DNA of 64,000 bases from Desulfoferula mesophila (GCF_037076455.1 NZ_AP028679.1:2123501-2187500), one strand, 5' to 3'; positions 51,636 to 60,328 are shown, numbered from the stretch's first letter. Numbers and translations are program-made. The notes: generated from the letters alone by a model not told the origin.

Positions 51636-51866
51636 ATGCTCAAGACCGACGACCTAGCCAAATTCAAGGACTTCCTGGAATCCGGGGAGTGGGCCTTCGC
51701 CTTCAACCACGCCAGCGAGGAGCTGCGCCTGGAGATGATCGAAAAGGTGGAGATGCTCCTGGACACCGCCGACGCGGCGGATAAGGTGGTGGGCGAGGTG
51801 CTTTTCGCCAAGGACGGCATGGCCGCCCCACCTTCGGACTCCACCTCCAGCCTGGACCGGGACTAA
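51636..51866 (+). CDS. Small acidic helical protein
   Basis: A 76-residue protein (start ATG 51636). Residues 1-55 look helical and acidic (KTDDLAKFKDFLESGEWAFAFNHASEELRLEMIEKVEMLLD), then a polar tail. No known family. It has no ribosome binding site, and its promoter predicts transcription from the ATG itself. The DUF2939 gene follows three bases after the stop, so both may be on one mRNA. Confidence 0.72.
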   Translation: MLKTDDLAKFKDFLESGEWAFAFNHASEELRLEMIEKVEMLLDTADAADKVVGEVLFAKDGMAAPPSDSTSSLDRD

Positions 51867-51869
51867 ACC

Positions 51870-52583
51870 ATGCGCCGCTGGTGGTTGTGGATCCTGCTGG
51901 CCTTTCTGGCCACGGGCGCGTTCTACCTCACCCACAGCTTTTTGGACGGCCCCCGTTGGGCGCTCTACCAGATCGGCAAGGCCATCCACGACCGTGAACC
52001 CCACCTCTTTCTGGCCCACGTGGACATAGAGAACATCCTGCAGGGGCAAAAAGAGACCATCGTGGACCTGGTGGCCCCCAAGGGCCAGAAGGACGACGAC
52101 ACCCGCAACCTGGTGCGCGGCCTGGTGGGAGCTTTCATGGCCCCCTTGAGCGACCAGATGGCCGCCCAGGTGGTCAAGGCCATCAACGACCCCAATCGCA
52201 AAAACCTGCCTTCCTCCTGGACCCTGGTGTTCGCCTCCAGCGTGACCCGCAACGGCAACTACGCCCTGGTGGTGTTTTCCGAACCGGAAAAGGGCCGGCG
52301 CCTGCGCCTGGGCATGGAAAAGGTCCAGAACGGCCCTTGGCGGGTGGTGGACATCGACCCCAACGACCTCAAGCGCCTGGCCAAGGACTTTCTGGATGGG
52401 CGCCACGGGGTGAAGCTGGGGCCGCAGGCGATGCCCCAGACCGGGCAGACCCAGCCTGAGCAGCCCCAGAGCGAGGGTGTGCCCCAGGCACAAGATACCC
52501 AGAGCGAGAGCGCTTCCGCCCTGCCCGATACCGCGCCGCCGGTTCAGGACGATACTCAGAGCCAGCCGCCCGCCGCCCAATAG
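51870..52583 (+). CDS. DUF2939-type membrane-anchored protein
   Basis: A 237-residue protein. Residues ~3-22 form a membrane anchor (WWLWILLAFLATGAFYL); residues 27-180 match the DUF2939 layout (GPRWALYQIGKAIHDREPHLFLAHVDI, later GPWRVVDIDPNDLKRLA). The C-terminal 55 residues are low complexity, rich in Pro, Gln and Ser. Function of DUF2939 is unknown. It starts three bases after the small acidic protein gene. Confidence 0.8.
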   Translation: MRRWWLWILLAFLATGAFYLTHSFLDGPRWALYQIGKAIHDREPHLFLAHVDIENILQGQKETIVDLVAPKGQKDDDTRNLVRGLVGAFMAPLSDQMAAQVVKAINDPNRKNLPSSWTLVFASSVTRNGNYALVVFSEPEKGRRLRLGMEKVQNGPWRVVDIDPNDLKRLAKDFLDGRHGVKLGPQAMPQTGQTQPEQPQSEGVPQAQDTQSESASALPDTAPPVQDDTQSQPPAAQ

Positions 52584-52631
52584 AACGCCAAAATGAGGCG
52601 TCCGACGCTTATTCAGGGGCAAATACTTGCA

Positions 52632-53330
52632 ATGAATCATTCATTAGAAAATCAAAGAATACTTATTGTTGGCGGTAGCTCCGGCATTGGCCTCGCGGTT
52701 GCGCGGCAATCATGCAAGTCCGGAGGCAAAGTCGTCATCGCCTCCAGGAAAGCGGCGGAAAACCGTCATGACTTGACTGCCCTGGTTGGGCATGAGGTCG
52801 AAACGTATTCTTTTGATGTGACCTCTGAGCTGGAAACGGAAACCACGTTGAAGAGAATTGGTGATATTGATCACCTTGTGGTTGCCACCAGGCCGGAGAT
52901 AAATCCGGCTCCTTTTGCTCAAACCGATCTCAAACAGGCCAAGGCGGCATTTGAAACCAAGTTTTGGGGGCAATACCAGCTGATTCAAAAGGCGCACAAG
53001 CGAATTAGTAAAAAAGGCAGCATTGTAATGACCACCGGCATTGCCGGTGAAAAAATATTTCAAAACCATTCCACAATGGTGGTGATAAATTGCGCCACCG
53101 AGGCCCTCTGCCGCTCCTTGGCGGTTGAGCTGGCGCCGATCAGGGTCAACGTCGTGAGCCCCGGTTTTGTCGCGCCCAAGCCCCCGGAAACCGTGCAATA
53201 CGCCGAGCGATTTCCCGTCGGACGAATCGCTTCATCCGATGAAATAGCTGACGCATTCGTTTATTTAATGGCCAACCCCTATATGACCGGAACGTCCATG
53301 GTAGTTGATGGCGGGGCTAGGTTGATATAG
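52632..53330 (+). CDS. Short-chain dehydrogenase-like protein with the YxxxK pair lost
   Basis: A 232-residue SDR-fold protein. The cofactor loop GGSSGIG is present and the end (VNVVSPGFVAP, GTSMVVDGGA) is typical. In the position where active SDRs have YxxxK the chain reads M149-V-V-I-N153, so the catalytic Tyr and Lys are missing. The codons are clearly richer in A/T than those of the neighbours, suggesting recent transfer. ATG 52632 is chosen as the family-like start. It could be a binding or regulatory protein rather than an oxidoreductase. Confidence 0.8.
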   Translation: MNHSLENQRILIVGGSSGIGLAVARQSCKSGGKVVIASRKAAENRHDLTALVGHEVETYSFDVTSELETETTLKRIGDIDHLVVATRPEINPAPFAQTDLKQAKAAFETKFWGQYQLIQKAHKRISKKGSIVMTTGIAGEKIFQNHSTMVVINCATEALCRSLAVELAPIRVNVVSPGFVAPKPPETVQYAERFPVGRIASSDEIADAFVYLMANPYMTGTSMVVDGGARLI

Positions 53331-53343
53331 CCGTTTACCAGCC

Positions 53344-54240
53344 CTACAGCGCCCGCATCCACTCGGGCTTGAGCCCCACCCGGCCGCCCAGGGCCTGGTC
53401 GATGAGCGCCAGGGTGGCCTCGCGGTCCCGGGGCAGCACCGCCTTGACCGGCAGGTAGTTGGAGGCGTGGTTGGAATAAAACAGCCCGCCGCCCAGGTCG
53501 GTGTTGGCGATCATCTCCCGCAGCTCGCGCAGCATGCCCTCCACGCCGGGCAGCTCGAACTCGCCGCGCTGCTGGGCCTCGTACATGGGCGTGCCGGGGA
53601 TGAGCATCAGGGTGAGCGCCCCCACGTAATCGGGCTTCATGGCGGTGAGTAGCTCGCCGGTGGCCTTGGCGTGCTCCAGGCTGTATTTGGTGCCGCCCAC
53701 CCCCAGGAGCACGGTGACGCTCAACTTGATCCCCGCCTTCTTGACCCGCCGCCCCTGCTCGATGAGCTTCTCCGGGGTGGCGCCCTTGACCATTTCCTTG
53801 AGCACCACCGGATGGCCGCTTTCCACGCCATAGTAGAGGATGCCCAAGCCCAGCTCCTTGAGGCGAGCCAGATCTTCGTCGCTCTTCATGGCAACGGCCT
53901 TGGAGTTGGCATAGGCGCCCACCCGGGTCACCCAGGGCAGCTTTTCCTTGATTTGGCCCAGGAGCCACTCCCAGCGCTTCATGGGCATGATCAAGGCGTC
54001 GCCGTCCATGATGAACACTCTCCGCTGGCGCGAGCAGTGCTTGGAGGCGAACTCGATGTCGCGCTCCAGTATCTTCTGGTCCTTTATGGCGAAGCGCTTG
54101 TCCTTGTAGGTGCCGCAAAAGCCGCACTTGTTGTGGGAGCAGCCCAGGGTGGCCTGGATCAGGATGGAATAGGCCTCGCTGGGCGGGCGGATGCAATTGC
54201 CTACGTAGTCAAAGCCTTGGGGTTCGCTGGAGCAATCCAT
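53344..54240 (-). CDS. Radical SAM protein with CX4CX2C spacing
   Basis: A 298-residue protein. The cluster cysteines C34, C39 and C42 lie in CSHNKCGFC, i.e. CX4CX2C rather than the canonical CX3CX2C. Downstream SAM-barrel features include VFIMDGDALIMP, GILYYGVESGH and LLGVGGTKYS. The barrel continues to about residue 240; the last part is helical. Substrate is unknown. The start ATG 54240 has no strong ribosome site. It is convergent with the SDR gene. Confidence 0.85.
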   Translation of the reverse strand: MDCSSEPQGFDYVGNCIRPPSEAYSILIQATLGCSHNKCGFCGTYKDKRFAIKDQKILERDIEFASKHCSRQRRVFIMDGDALIMPMKRWEWLLGQIKEKLPWVTRVGAYANSKAVAMKSDEDLARLKELGLGILYYGVESGHPVVLKEMVKGATPEKLIEQGRRVKKAGIKLSVTVLLGVGGTKYSLEHAKATGELLTAMKPDYVGALTLMLIPGTPMYEAQQRGEFELPGVEGMLRELREMIANTDLGGGLFYSNHASNYLPVKAVLPRDREATLALIDQALGGRVGLKPEWMRAL

Positions 54241-54306
54241 GCTTTTCTCCGCAAAGTTGGGTTCTCCATATATTTATAGGGCGGCTTGGGGACGTACGCA
54301 AGCCAA

Positions 54307-54335
54307 GGCCCCTCCCGGGAGCGCCGGGAAGGGCC
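54307..54335 (-). terminator. Possible terminator hairpin after the CGGC gene
   Basis: Arms GGCCC-x-TCCCGG / CCGGGA-x-GGGCC with a five-base loop between the CGGC protein stop and the radical SAM start; no T-run. Confidence 0.4.
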
Positions 54336-54360
54336 GAAACTTAAAGGCGGACGTTGTGAT

Positions 54361-54705
54361 TTAGTGATAGTCGTGGGTGCCCAGGACCACCGGCACTCCG
54401 GTCTTGGCGCTGATGATATCGGCCATTTCCTGGGCGCTGCCATAGGGGCAAGAGGGCTTGGCGTTGGCCATGCAACTGCTCATGTAGATGACGTCGGGCT
54501 TCACGCCGCTCATTTTGATGCCCACCCCCATGTTGGGGGCGGTGTTGCGGCCGGGACAGTGACAGGTATGGAAGCCCATCACCTGCACCGGTTCGTCGAA
54601 ATTGCCCTCGCCCAGGGCCGCGGCCTTGAGGCAGCGCCATTCGCCCGGGCAGCCGTAGCCGCTTTCCATGTAGGCCCCACAGCCCACGATAAATACTTTT
54701 TTCAT
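54361..54705 (-). CDS. CGGC-domain protein
   Basis: A 114-residue protein of the CGGC family: VGCGAYMESGYGCPGEWRCLK and HTCHCPGRNT are the cysteine/histidine signatures, and a final GTHDYH lies at the end. These small proteins are predicted to bind metal or a cluster; function unknown. It is one of several small metal-cysteine proteins on this segment (YkgJ, DUF2284, FmdB). Confidence 0.82.
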   Translation of the reverse strand: MKKVFIVGCGAYMESGYGCPGEWRCLKAAALGEGNFDEPVQVMGFHTCHCPGRNTAPNMGVGIKMSGVKPDVIYMSSCMANAKPSCPYGSAQEMADIISAKTGVPVVLGTHDYH

Positions 54706-54895
54706 TCTTTATCCCTTCCTGAAATCGGCCCGCCCTGGCGGGCAATTATTCCCTGTTAAACGTAGGCCTTCAATAGCACTAGAGGGCCATCTGGTCAAGG
54801 CATCATATGAGGGCTTGTGCCCCAACCTGGGGAGTGTTACCAAGGTATACTGATTGAAAGTTGGAAAATCACATGCCCAGGGAGACCGTGGGGTT

Positions 54896-55747
54896 ATGCA
54901 GCCTACCTTTTGCTTCATCGATGACGCTGATTTCGAGCTGGACAATTTCCAGAAAAACGTGGCTCCGGCCTTCAAGGGGATTGAGTTCATTTACGCCCGT
55001 GACTTTGACCGGGCCTTGCACAAGCTCAACGGCCGCCGCTGCCTTTGCTTTTTATTGGATATCTACGGCGCGGGTGCGGGGGGCGGCTCCGGCGAGCTTC
55101 CCGGACCGGAGAGCCTGGCCTCGGCCCTGGGCCAGGGCTTTGTGGTGGACTCGCTCTATGAGAACCTGGAAGGGGAGGGCTCGGAAAAGGCCAACCAGTT
55201 CCTGCGCCGTTTATATGCCAGAGTGCAGGTGGCCCAGGAGGCTTTTGGCGCGGCGGCCGGGCAGTTGGGCCAAGGCCCCGCCTTTGGCCTGGATTCCCTG
55301 GCCAAGGTGCGCGAGCACCAGCCCTGGGCCGCGGCCCTGGGTTACAGCCGCAAGGCCCTGTACGCCGACGCGGCGGCCATGTGCATGGGGGGGGCGGACG
55401 GGGTGTTGCAAAAGCCCCAGGGGGTCGACGAGGCGGCCATAGCCAAGGCCAGCCATCAGGCGGCCCCCGAGCTGGCCCAGGCCGCCTTTGCCGCGGTGGA
55501 TTTTCGCCTGGCGGGCCTGGCCGGACAAGTGGGGCTCAGGCTGTGCTGGGACGGGGTCAGCCTGTCCCTGGCCGAGGCCTTGCAGCAAGCCGTGGGCCAG
55601 TTGACCTGCCGGGAAAAACGCTCCCCAGAGGCGCGGGGCAAGGCCCTGGAAGGGCTCAAGGCGGTGCGCCTGGACGATTTGGAGTTGGACCAGGGTGACG
55701 TGGAGGTGATTCTGGCGCTGTGGGATTGGCTAAGTCTTGAAACATAA
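54896..55747 (+). CDS. Degenerate receiver-domain-like protein
   Basis: A 283-residue protein. The N-terminus (TFCFIDDADFELDNFQKNV, then CFLLDIYG) mimics a response-regulator receiver with an acidic pair and a phospho-acceptor-like Asp, but the KP-containing loop is not clear. Residues ~80-280 are helical and Ala/Gln-rich with no match I know. ATG 54896 is chosen over 54854 because of GGGAG upstream. It is not in a two-component context; its neighbours are hrcA and a CGGC protein. Confidence 0.6.
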   Translation: MQPTFCFIDDADFELDNFQKNVAPAFKGIEFIYARDFDRALHKLNGRRCLCFLLDIYGAGAGGGSGELPGPESLASALGQGFVVDSLYENLEGEGSEKANQFLRRLYARVQVAQEAFGAAAGQLGQGPAFGLDSLAKVREHQPWAAALGYSRKALYADAAAMCMGGADGVLQKPQGVDEAAIAKASHQAAPELAQAAFAAVDFRLAGLAGQVGLRLCWDGVSLSLAEALQQAVGQLTCREKRSPEARGKALEGLKAVRLDDLELDQGDVEVILALWDWLSLET

Positions 55748-55767
55748 AGCTTAATCAGGGCGTTGCC

Positions 55768-55796
55768 TTGACACGGCCACCCTCGATTGCTAAATT
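55768..55796 (+). promoter_or_regulatory. Sigma-70-type promoter for hrcA-grpE
   Basis: TTGACA, 17-base spacer, TAAATT. Start predicted near 55803. There is no CIRCE palindrome at this promoter. Confidence 0.7.
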
Positions 55797-55839
55797 CTAT
55801 CTGGTGGTTTCTATCCAAATACGACAGGGGTAAGTGGGC

Positions 55840-56883
55840 GTGACCCAAGAACTTTCACAACGTGCTCGGTTGGTGCTGGCTTCGGTGGTGGCCAATTACA
55901 TCGCCACGGCCGAGCCGGTGGGTTCGCGCACCGTATCCAAGCAAAAAAACGTGGATTTTTCCCCGGCCACGGTGCGCAACGTCATGTCTGACCTGGAGGA
56001 TATGGGCTATCTGGAACAGCCCCACGTCTCGGCCGGACGGGTGCCCACCTCCGAGGGCCTGAGGCTCTACGTGGATTCCATCCTGGAACTGGACGAGCTG
56101 GACCAGCGCACCAAGGACACCATCCGCGCCCAACTGGAAAACCAGCCGGTCAACGAGGCCAACGACATCTTCAAGGCCACCAGCCGGGCCCTGAGCCGCA
56201 TAAGCCGCCAGACCGCCCTGGTGGTGGTGCCCAGCCCGGAACAGGAAGTGTTTCGGCATATGGAGTTCGTGCGCCTGGCCGCAGGGCTCATCCTGGTGGT
56301 GCTGGTCTCCAAGTCCGGGGGGGTGCAAAACCGCATCATCGAAGCCGAAGAGGACATCGCCCAAGAGGAACTAGACCGCTACACCCGCTACTTGAATGAT
56401 CTATTGGCCGACCTTACCTTGAACCAAGTAAAGCAGCGGGTGGCCCAGGAGATGGCCAACGAGCGCAATTTGTTCGATACGGTGCTGTCCCGGGCCCTGA
56501 CCCTGGGCAAGCAGGCCTTGGAAAACCGCAGCGAGGGCGAGTTGCTCATCGACGGGCAGACCAACCTCATGGATCAGCCCGAGTTCAAGGACGTGGTGCG
56601 CCTCAGGGGCATTTTTCAGGCCTTTGAGGAGAAATCCACCCTTCTGCGCCTGTTGGACAAGGCCCTGACCGCCCAGGGGGTGCGCCTGGTCATCGGTTCG
56701 GAGAGCGACCTGGCCGAATTGGACGGCTTGAGCGTGGTCACCTCGCCCTATGGCGAACCCGGCAAGTCTTCCGGGGCCCTGGGAGTGATCGGGCCCACCC
56801 GCATGGACTACTCCAAGGTGATACCCATGGTGGACTTCACCGCCCGTCTGGTCAGCCGGATTTTGGACGAGAGGGGCAAATAG
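55840..56883 (+). CDS. hrcA: Heat-inducible transcription repressor HrcA
   Basis: A repressor of about 347 residues. The winged-helix N-terminus (VGSRTVSKQKNVDFSPATVRNVMSDLEDMGYLEQPHVSAGRVPTSEGLRLYV) is the HrcA signature; LLIDGQTNLM, and VVTSPYGEPGKSSGALGVIGPTRMDYSKVIPMVDFTA are typical of the rest. It represses heat-shock operons at CIRCE sites. GTG 55840 has AGGGG nine bases upstream; GTG 55834 is three bases from it, so the later start is favoured. It precedes grpE by 40 bases. Confidence 0.94.
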   Translation: MTQELSQRARLVLASVVANYIATAEPVGSRTVSKQKNVDFSPATVRNVMSDLEDMGYLEQPHVSAGRVPTSEGLRLYVDSILELDELDQRTKDTIRAQLENQPVNEANDIFKATSRALSRISRQTALVVVPSPEQEVFRHMEFVRLAAGLILVVLVSKSGGVQNRIIEAEEDIAQEELDRYTRYLNDLLADLTLNQVKQRVAQEMANERNLFDTVLSRALTLGKQALENRSEGELLIDGQTNLMDQPEFKDVVRLRGIFQAFEEKSTLLRLLDKALTAQGVRLVIGSESDLAELDGLSVVTSPYGEPGKSSGALGVIGPTRMDYSKVIPMVDFTARLVSRILDERGK

Positions 56884-56923
56884 CCCGATCCGGTCTTGCT
56901 GTTGGCGAAAGGAAAATCAGCCA

Positions 56924-57469
56924 GTGATCAAAAGCGAAAATCCCGGGGCCGTTCCGGCTTCGGAGCAGGAAGAAAAAATTAGCGCCGATCTGCCGGAAGA
57001 GACGCCGGCGCAGGGTTGCGAGGAGTTGGCCGCCCAGGTGACCGAGCTAAAGGAGCGCGCCTTGCGCCAGGCGGCCGAGCTGGATAATTACAAAAAGCGC
57101 ACCGAGCGGGAAAAGGCCGAGTTTTTCAAGCGGGCCAACGAGGGCCTGGTCAAGGAACTGCTGCCCGTGTTGGACAACCTGGAGCGGGCCCTGGCCAGCG
57201 CCAAGGAGCACACCCAAAGCGATCCCAACCTGGTGCAAGGCGTGGAGATGATCCACGGTGAGTTGCTCAAGACCCTGGGCCGTCACGGCCTGGAGCCGGT
57301 GCAGGCCGTGGGCCAGGCCTTTGATCCCGAGCTGCATGAAGCCATGATGCAGCAAGAAGACCCGGAGCAGGACGAGAACACCGTATTGGCCGAGGCCCAA
57401 AAGGGATACACTTACGAGGGTCGCCTCTTGCGTCCGGCCATGGTGGTGGTCAGCAGAAAGCCGGCCTAG
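56924..57469 (+). CDS. grpE: Nucleotide exchange factor GrpE
   Basis: A 181-residue protein. The long N-terminal coiled coil ends in the AELDNYKKRTEREKAEF GrpE block, followed by NEGLVKELLPVLDNLERAL and GQAFDPELHEAMMQ. GrpE releases ADP from DnaK. Start GTG 56924 follows AAGGA at about 11 bases. The usual dnaK partner is not next to it; a lipoprotein gene follows. Confidence 0.96.
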   Translation: MIKSENPGAVPASEQEEKISADLPEETPAQGCEELAAQVTELKERALRQAAELDNYKKRTEREKAEFFKRANEGLVKELLPVLDNLERALASAKEHTQSDPNLVQGVEMIHGELLKTLGRHGLEPVQAVGQAFDPELHEAMMQQEDPEQDENTVLAEAQKGYTYEGRLLRPAMVVVSRKPA

Positions 57470-57500
57470 GCCCGTGCGGCCAGCCAACAAGAGAGGACCC

Positions 57501-59546
57501 ATGCTCAGCGCTGTTTCGCGAATCACCGGCCGGCGGTTTTGGTGGGCGGGCCTGCTTATGCTTTCGGTGGCCCTGCTGGCCTGGGGATGCGCTCCGGCGC
57601 GCAAGGTGCCGATTCCCACCGCGCCCCCCGCTCCGGGGACTGCCGCCTACAAGGGGCTGCCTCCTTCATCCCTGGAGAAGCTGGGCGACGAACGGCTGGC
57701 CATGGGAAAATACCTGCCGGCTGCCGACGCCTACCAGGCCGCTCTCAAGCAAAATCCCGCCCCCCCGGTGGCCAGCCGTTTGCGCCTGAGCCTGGCCCAG
57801 GCCTACGATGGCGCCGGCGAGCAGGCCCTGGCCCTGGAGCAGTTGCGCAACATGCCCTTGACCGGCGGCGATCCGGCGGTGCTCACCAAGGGCCTTATCC
57901 TGCAGGCCGAGTTGGAAAGAAAGCTGGGCCAGCTAAACCAGGCCGCCATGACCTTGCAGCGCCTGTCCAGCGAGCCGCCCCAGCCCCTGAACGACTTTGA
58001 ACAGCGCCAGGTGCTCAACTCGCTGGCCGCCACTCAGAGCGCCCTGGGGCGCTACGGTCAGGCCACGGGCACCTTGCTGGAGTTGGCCGGCCTAGAGGGC
58101 TACCTCTCATCCTCGCTGCAACAAAGCCTGTCCGAGGCCGCCGATAAAGCCTCCGCCGGCGAGTTGGAGGCCCAGTTGGGCAAGCCCCGGGCGCCCAAAC
58201 TCAACGCCATCCTGCTTTTGGCCCTGGCCAGGGCCCAGTTCAGGGAAGGGCGCCTGGACGAGGCGCTGGGCACCTTGAGCCAAGTGGACGGCCTGGTGCT
58301 CGACCAGGACATAAACCAGCAGGCCCAGACCTTGCGCCAGGAAATCTCTCAGGCCAAGCTGGTTAACCCGGTCGCGGTGGGTGTGCTCGTACCCCTCACC
58401 GGCTCCTGGGCCCAAACCGGCAAGGACGTGCTTTACGCGGTGGAGTTGGGCCTGGGGCTTTTCGAGAGCGCCGCGGGCAAGGCCCCGGTGCTCTACATTG
58501 CCGACACCAAGGGCCAGCCCGCTGAGGCTGCCGCCCAGGTGGACCAGCTGGTGGACCGCCACCGGGTCATGGCCATCATCGGGCCCTTGGGGGCGGGCTC
58601 GTCCCTGGCCGCCGCGCGCCAGGCCCAGGTCCGCCAAGTGCCTCTTATCAGCTTGGCGCGCATCGACGGCCTGACCCAGAGCGGCGACTACGTTTTTCAG
58701 GACTCCCTCACCCCCCAGCGCCAGGTTGACGGGCTGCTGGACGAGGCCATGAACCAAAGGAACAAGAAGCGTTTCGCGGTGCTGGCTCCGGACAACTCCT
58801 ATGGCCGGGGCTTTGCCGGGCTGTTTGAAAAGAGCGTGGCCGCCAGGGGCGGCGTGGTGGTGCGCCACATCTACTACGATCCCCAGGCCAAGGACTTCAC
58901 CCAATACGTGCAGCGCCTGGTGAAGCTGCCCACGGGCCGGTACCGTCTCGGCTTGCCCGACTCGCCGCAGCCGGTGATCGATTTCGACGGCTTGTTCATC
59001 CCCGACGGCCCCCAGCCCGTGGCCATGGCCGCAGGGCAATTGCGCTACTTCGATGTTACCGGGGTGCTCTTGATGGGCACCAACCTGTGGCACGAGGAAA
59101 GCCTGATCAAGCTGGCTTCCCGCGATGTGCAGGGGGCCATTTTGCCGGGATGCTTTGACCCGGATTCCAAGCAGGCCCTGGTGCGGGGATTTGTTCTAGA
59201 TTACCAGGAGGCCCTGCACCGCATACCCACGCTGCTGGAGGCCCAGGGCTTTGACGCGGCCCTGGCGCTGCGCCACCTCATAAGGCTCAAGGAGGCTCCC
59301 CGCACTCGCCAGGCCATGCGCCAGGCGTTGCAGGAGGTAAAGGATATCCCCGGGGTTTGCGGCGCCATCAGCGTCGATTCCCAGCGGCTGTTCGAACAGC
59401 CGGTGCTTATCTACACCGTGGATCGGAGCGCTTTCCGCCTGGTGCGGCCCCAGGACCGGCCGGAGTCGGAGCTACCGCTTGGCGCTCCGGGCACCGGGAC
59501 GATGCCGGAGCAGAGCCCGCCGGGGCTGCCTTCCAGCGGCCAGTAA
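57501..59546 (+). CDS. LpoA-like lipoprotein: TPR plus periplasmic-binding domain
   Basis: A 681-residue protein. A hydrophobic N-terminus ends in LLAWGCAP, a likely lipoprotein signal. Residues ~45-280 form TPR-like helical repeats (SSLEKLGDERLAMGKYLPAADAYQAAL). Residues ~300-640 are a type-1 periplasmic-binding fold (VAVGVLVPLTGSWAQTGKDVLYAVELGLG, VMAIIGPLGAGSSLAA). This is the architecture of LpoA, which activates penicillin-binding proteins, or related ligand-binding lipoproteins. ATG 57501 follows GAGAGGA. A strong terminator follows the gene. Confidence 0.88.
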   Translation: MLSAVSRITGRRFWWAGLLMLSVALLAWGCAPARKVPIPTAPPAPGTAAYKGLPPSSLEKLGDERLAMGKYLPAADAYQAALKQNPAPPVASRLRLSLAQAYDGAGEQALALEQLRNMPLTGGDPAVLTKGLILQAELERKLGQLNQAAMTLQRLSSEPPQPLNDFEQRQVLNSLAATQSALGRYGQATGTLLELAGLEGYLSSSLQQSLSEAADKASAGELEAQLGKPRAPKLNAILLLALARAQFREGRLDEALGTLSQVDGLVLDQDINQQAQTLRQEISQAKLVNPVAVGVLVPLTGSWAQTGKDVLYAVELGLGLFESAAGKAPVLYIADTKGQPAEAAAQVDQLVDRHRVMAIIGPLGAGSSLAAARQAQVRQVPLISLARIDGLTQSGDYVFQDSLTPQRQVDGLLDEAMNQRNKKRFAVLAPDNSYGRGFAGLFEKSVAARGGVVVRHIYYDPQAKDFTQYVQRLVKLPTGRYRLGLPDSPQPVIDFDGLFIPDGPQPVAMAAGQLRYFDVTGVLLMGTNLWHEESLIKLASRDVQGAILPGCFDPDSKQALVRGFVLDYQEALHRIPTLLEAQGFDAALALRHLIRLKEAPRTRQAMRQALQEVKDIPGVCGAISVDSQRLFEQPVLIYTVDRSAFRLVRPQDRPESELPLGAPGTGTMPEQSPPGLPSSGQ

Positions 59547-59575
59547 AGCAAGCCTTCAAAAGACAACCGGCCGCG

Positions 59576-59608
59576 CCGCCAACCCAGGTGGCGCGGCCGG
59601 TTTTTTTA
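59576..59608 (+). terminator. Intrinsic terminator after the LpoA-like gene
   Basis: Stem ACCGGCCGCGCC / GGCGCGGCCGGT followed by seven T. Confidence 0.9.
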
Positions 59609-59638
59609 GCAACGACGACGTTAGAGTGGGACCGGCAC

Positions 59639-60205
59639 TCAGGCCATCAACTTTTGGCCTTTTAGCGCCTGGGCCACCCTGGCGATGTTCTTGCCGTGTT
59701 GGATGCAGGCCTCGGAGCGCTCTTCGGGAAGCCCGCCCGCTATGGGCGTCAGGTCTTCGTTGTGGGCGCGGCCATAGGGACCCCAGTGGGCGCCGCCCTT
59801 GGCGTAGCCTGGGGCGCTCTTGGGCAGGGGCACCATCACCATGCCCAACTCGCACAGGTTGTTGAGCATGGACAAAAGGGTCAACTCACTGCCTTCGCCG
59901 GCATTGCCAAAGCCGGAGCCGCAGGCGAACACCGCGCCCACCTTGCCCACCACCTCGTCGCCCATCCAAAGCCCGCCGCACTGCTGGTCGATGAACTTTT
60001 TCACCCGCCAGTCCATGCAGCCCATGTGTACCGGGCTGCCCAAAACCAAGGCGTCTGCGGCCAAGACATCCTCGGAGGTGGCCTCCTCGGCTAGTTTCAG
60101 TATGGCTTTGCAGCCCTCTATGGACTCCACACCGGCGGCGATCTTTTCCGCCATCTTATGGGTACCCTTATGATCGGTGGCATAGACGATGAGAATCTCT
60201 GCCAT
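59639..60205 (-). CDS. Flavodoxin-like NAD(P)H:quinone oxidoreductase (WrbA-like)
   Basis: A 188-residue flavodoxin-fold protein. EILIVYATDHKGTHKMAEKIAAGVES is the FMN-phosphate loop region, GSPVHMGCMDWRVKKFID is the second FMN loop, and the end (GPYGRAHNEDLTP..ARVAQAL) matches WrbA-type proteins. It carries FMN and reduces quinones or transfers single electrons in the cytoplasm. ATG 60205 follows AAAGGAGAA; a longer reading is unsupported. Confidence 0.88.
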   Translation of the reverse strand: MAEILIVYATDHKGTHKMAEKIAAGVESIEGCKAILKLAEEATSEDVLAADALVLGSPVHMGCMDWRVKKFIDQQCGGLWMGDEVVGKVGAVFACGSGFGNAGEGSELTLLSMLNNLCELGMVMVPLPKSAPGYAKGGAHWGPYGRAHNEDLTPIAGGLPEERSEACIQHGKNIARVAQALKGQKLMA

Positions 60206-60293
60206 GGTGTTCTCCTTTGTTCCAGGTTCATGGCTGTTCCTTATAACTATATAACTATGGCCACCAAGTGCTGGGTGTGACAAGGCCTGCTCA

Positions 60294-60328
60294 TAAAAAA
60301 AGGGCTTCTCCCCGAGGGGAGAAGCCCT
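60294..60328 (-). terminator. Intrinsic terminator after the catabolic cluster
   Basis: Minus-strand stem AGGGCTTCTCCCC / GGGAGAAGCCCT followed by a T-run (A-run on the plus strand). It marks the 3' end of the ALDH transcript. Confidence 0.88.

Noticed and set aside
55741-55839. CIRCE element upstream of hrcA
   Set aside because: No TTAGCACTC-N9-GAGTGCTAA-like palindrome could be found.
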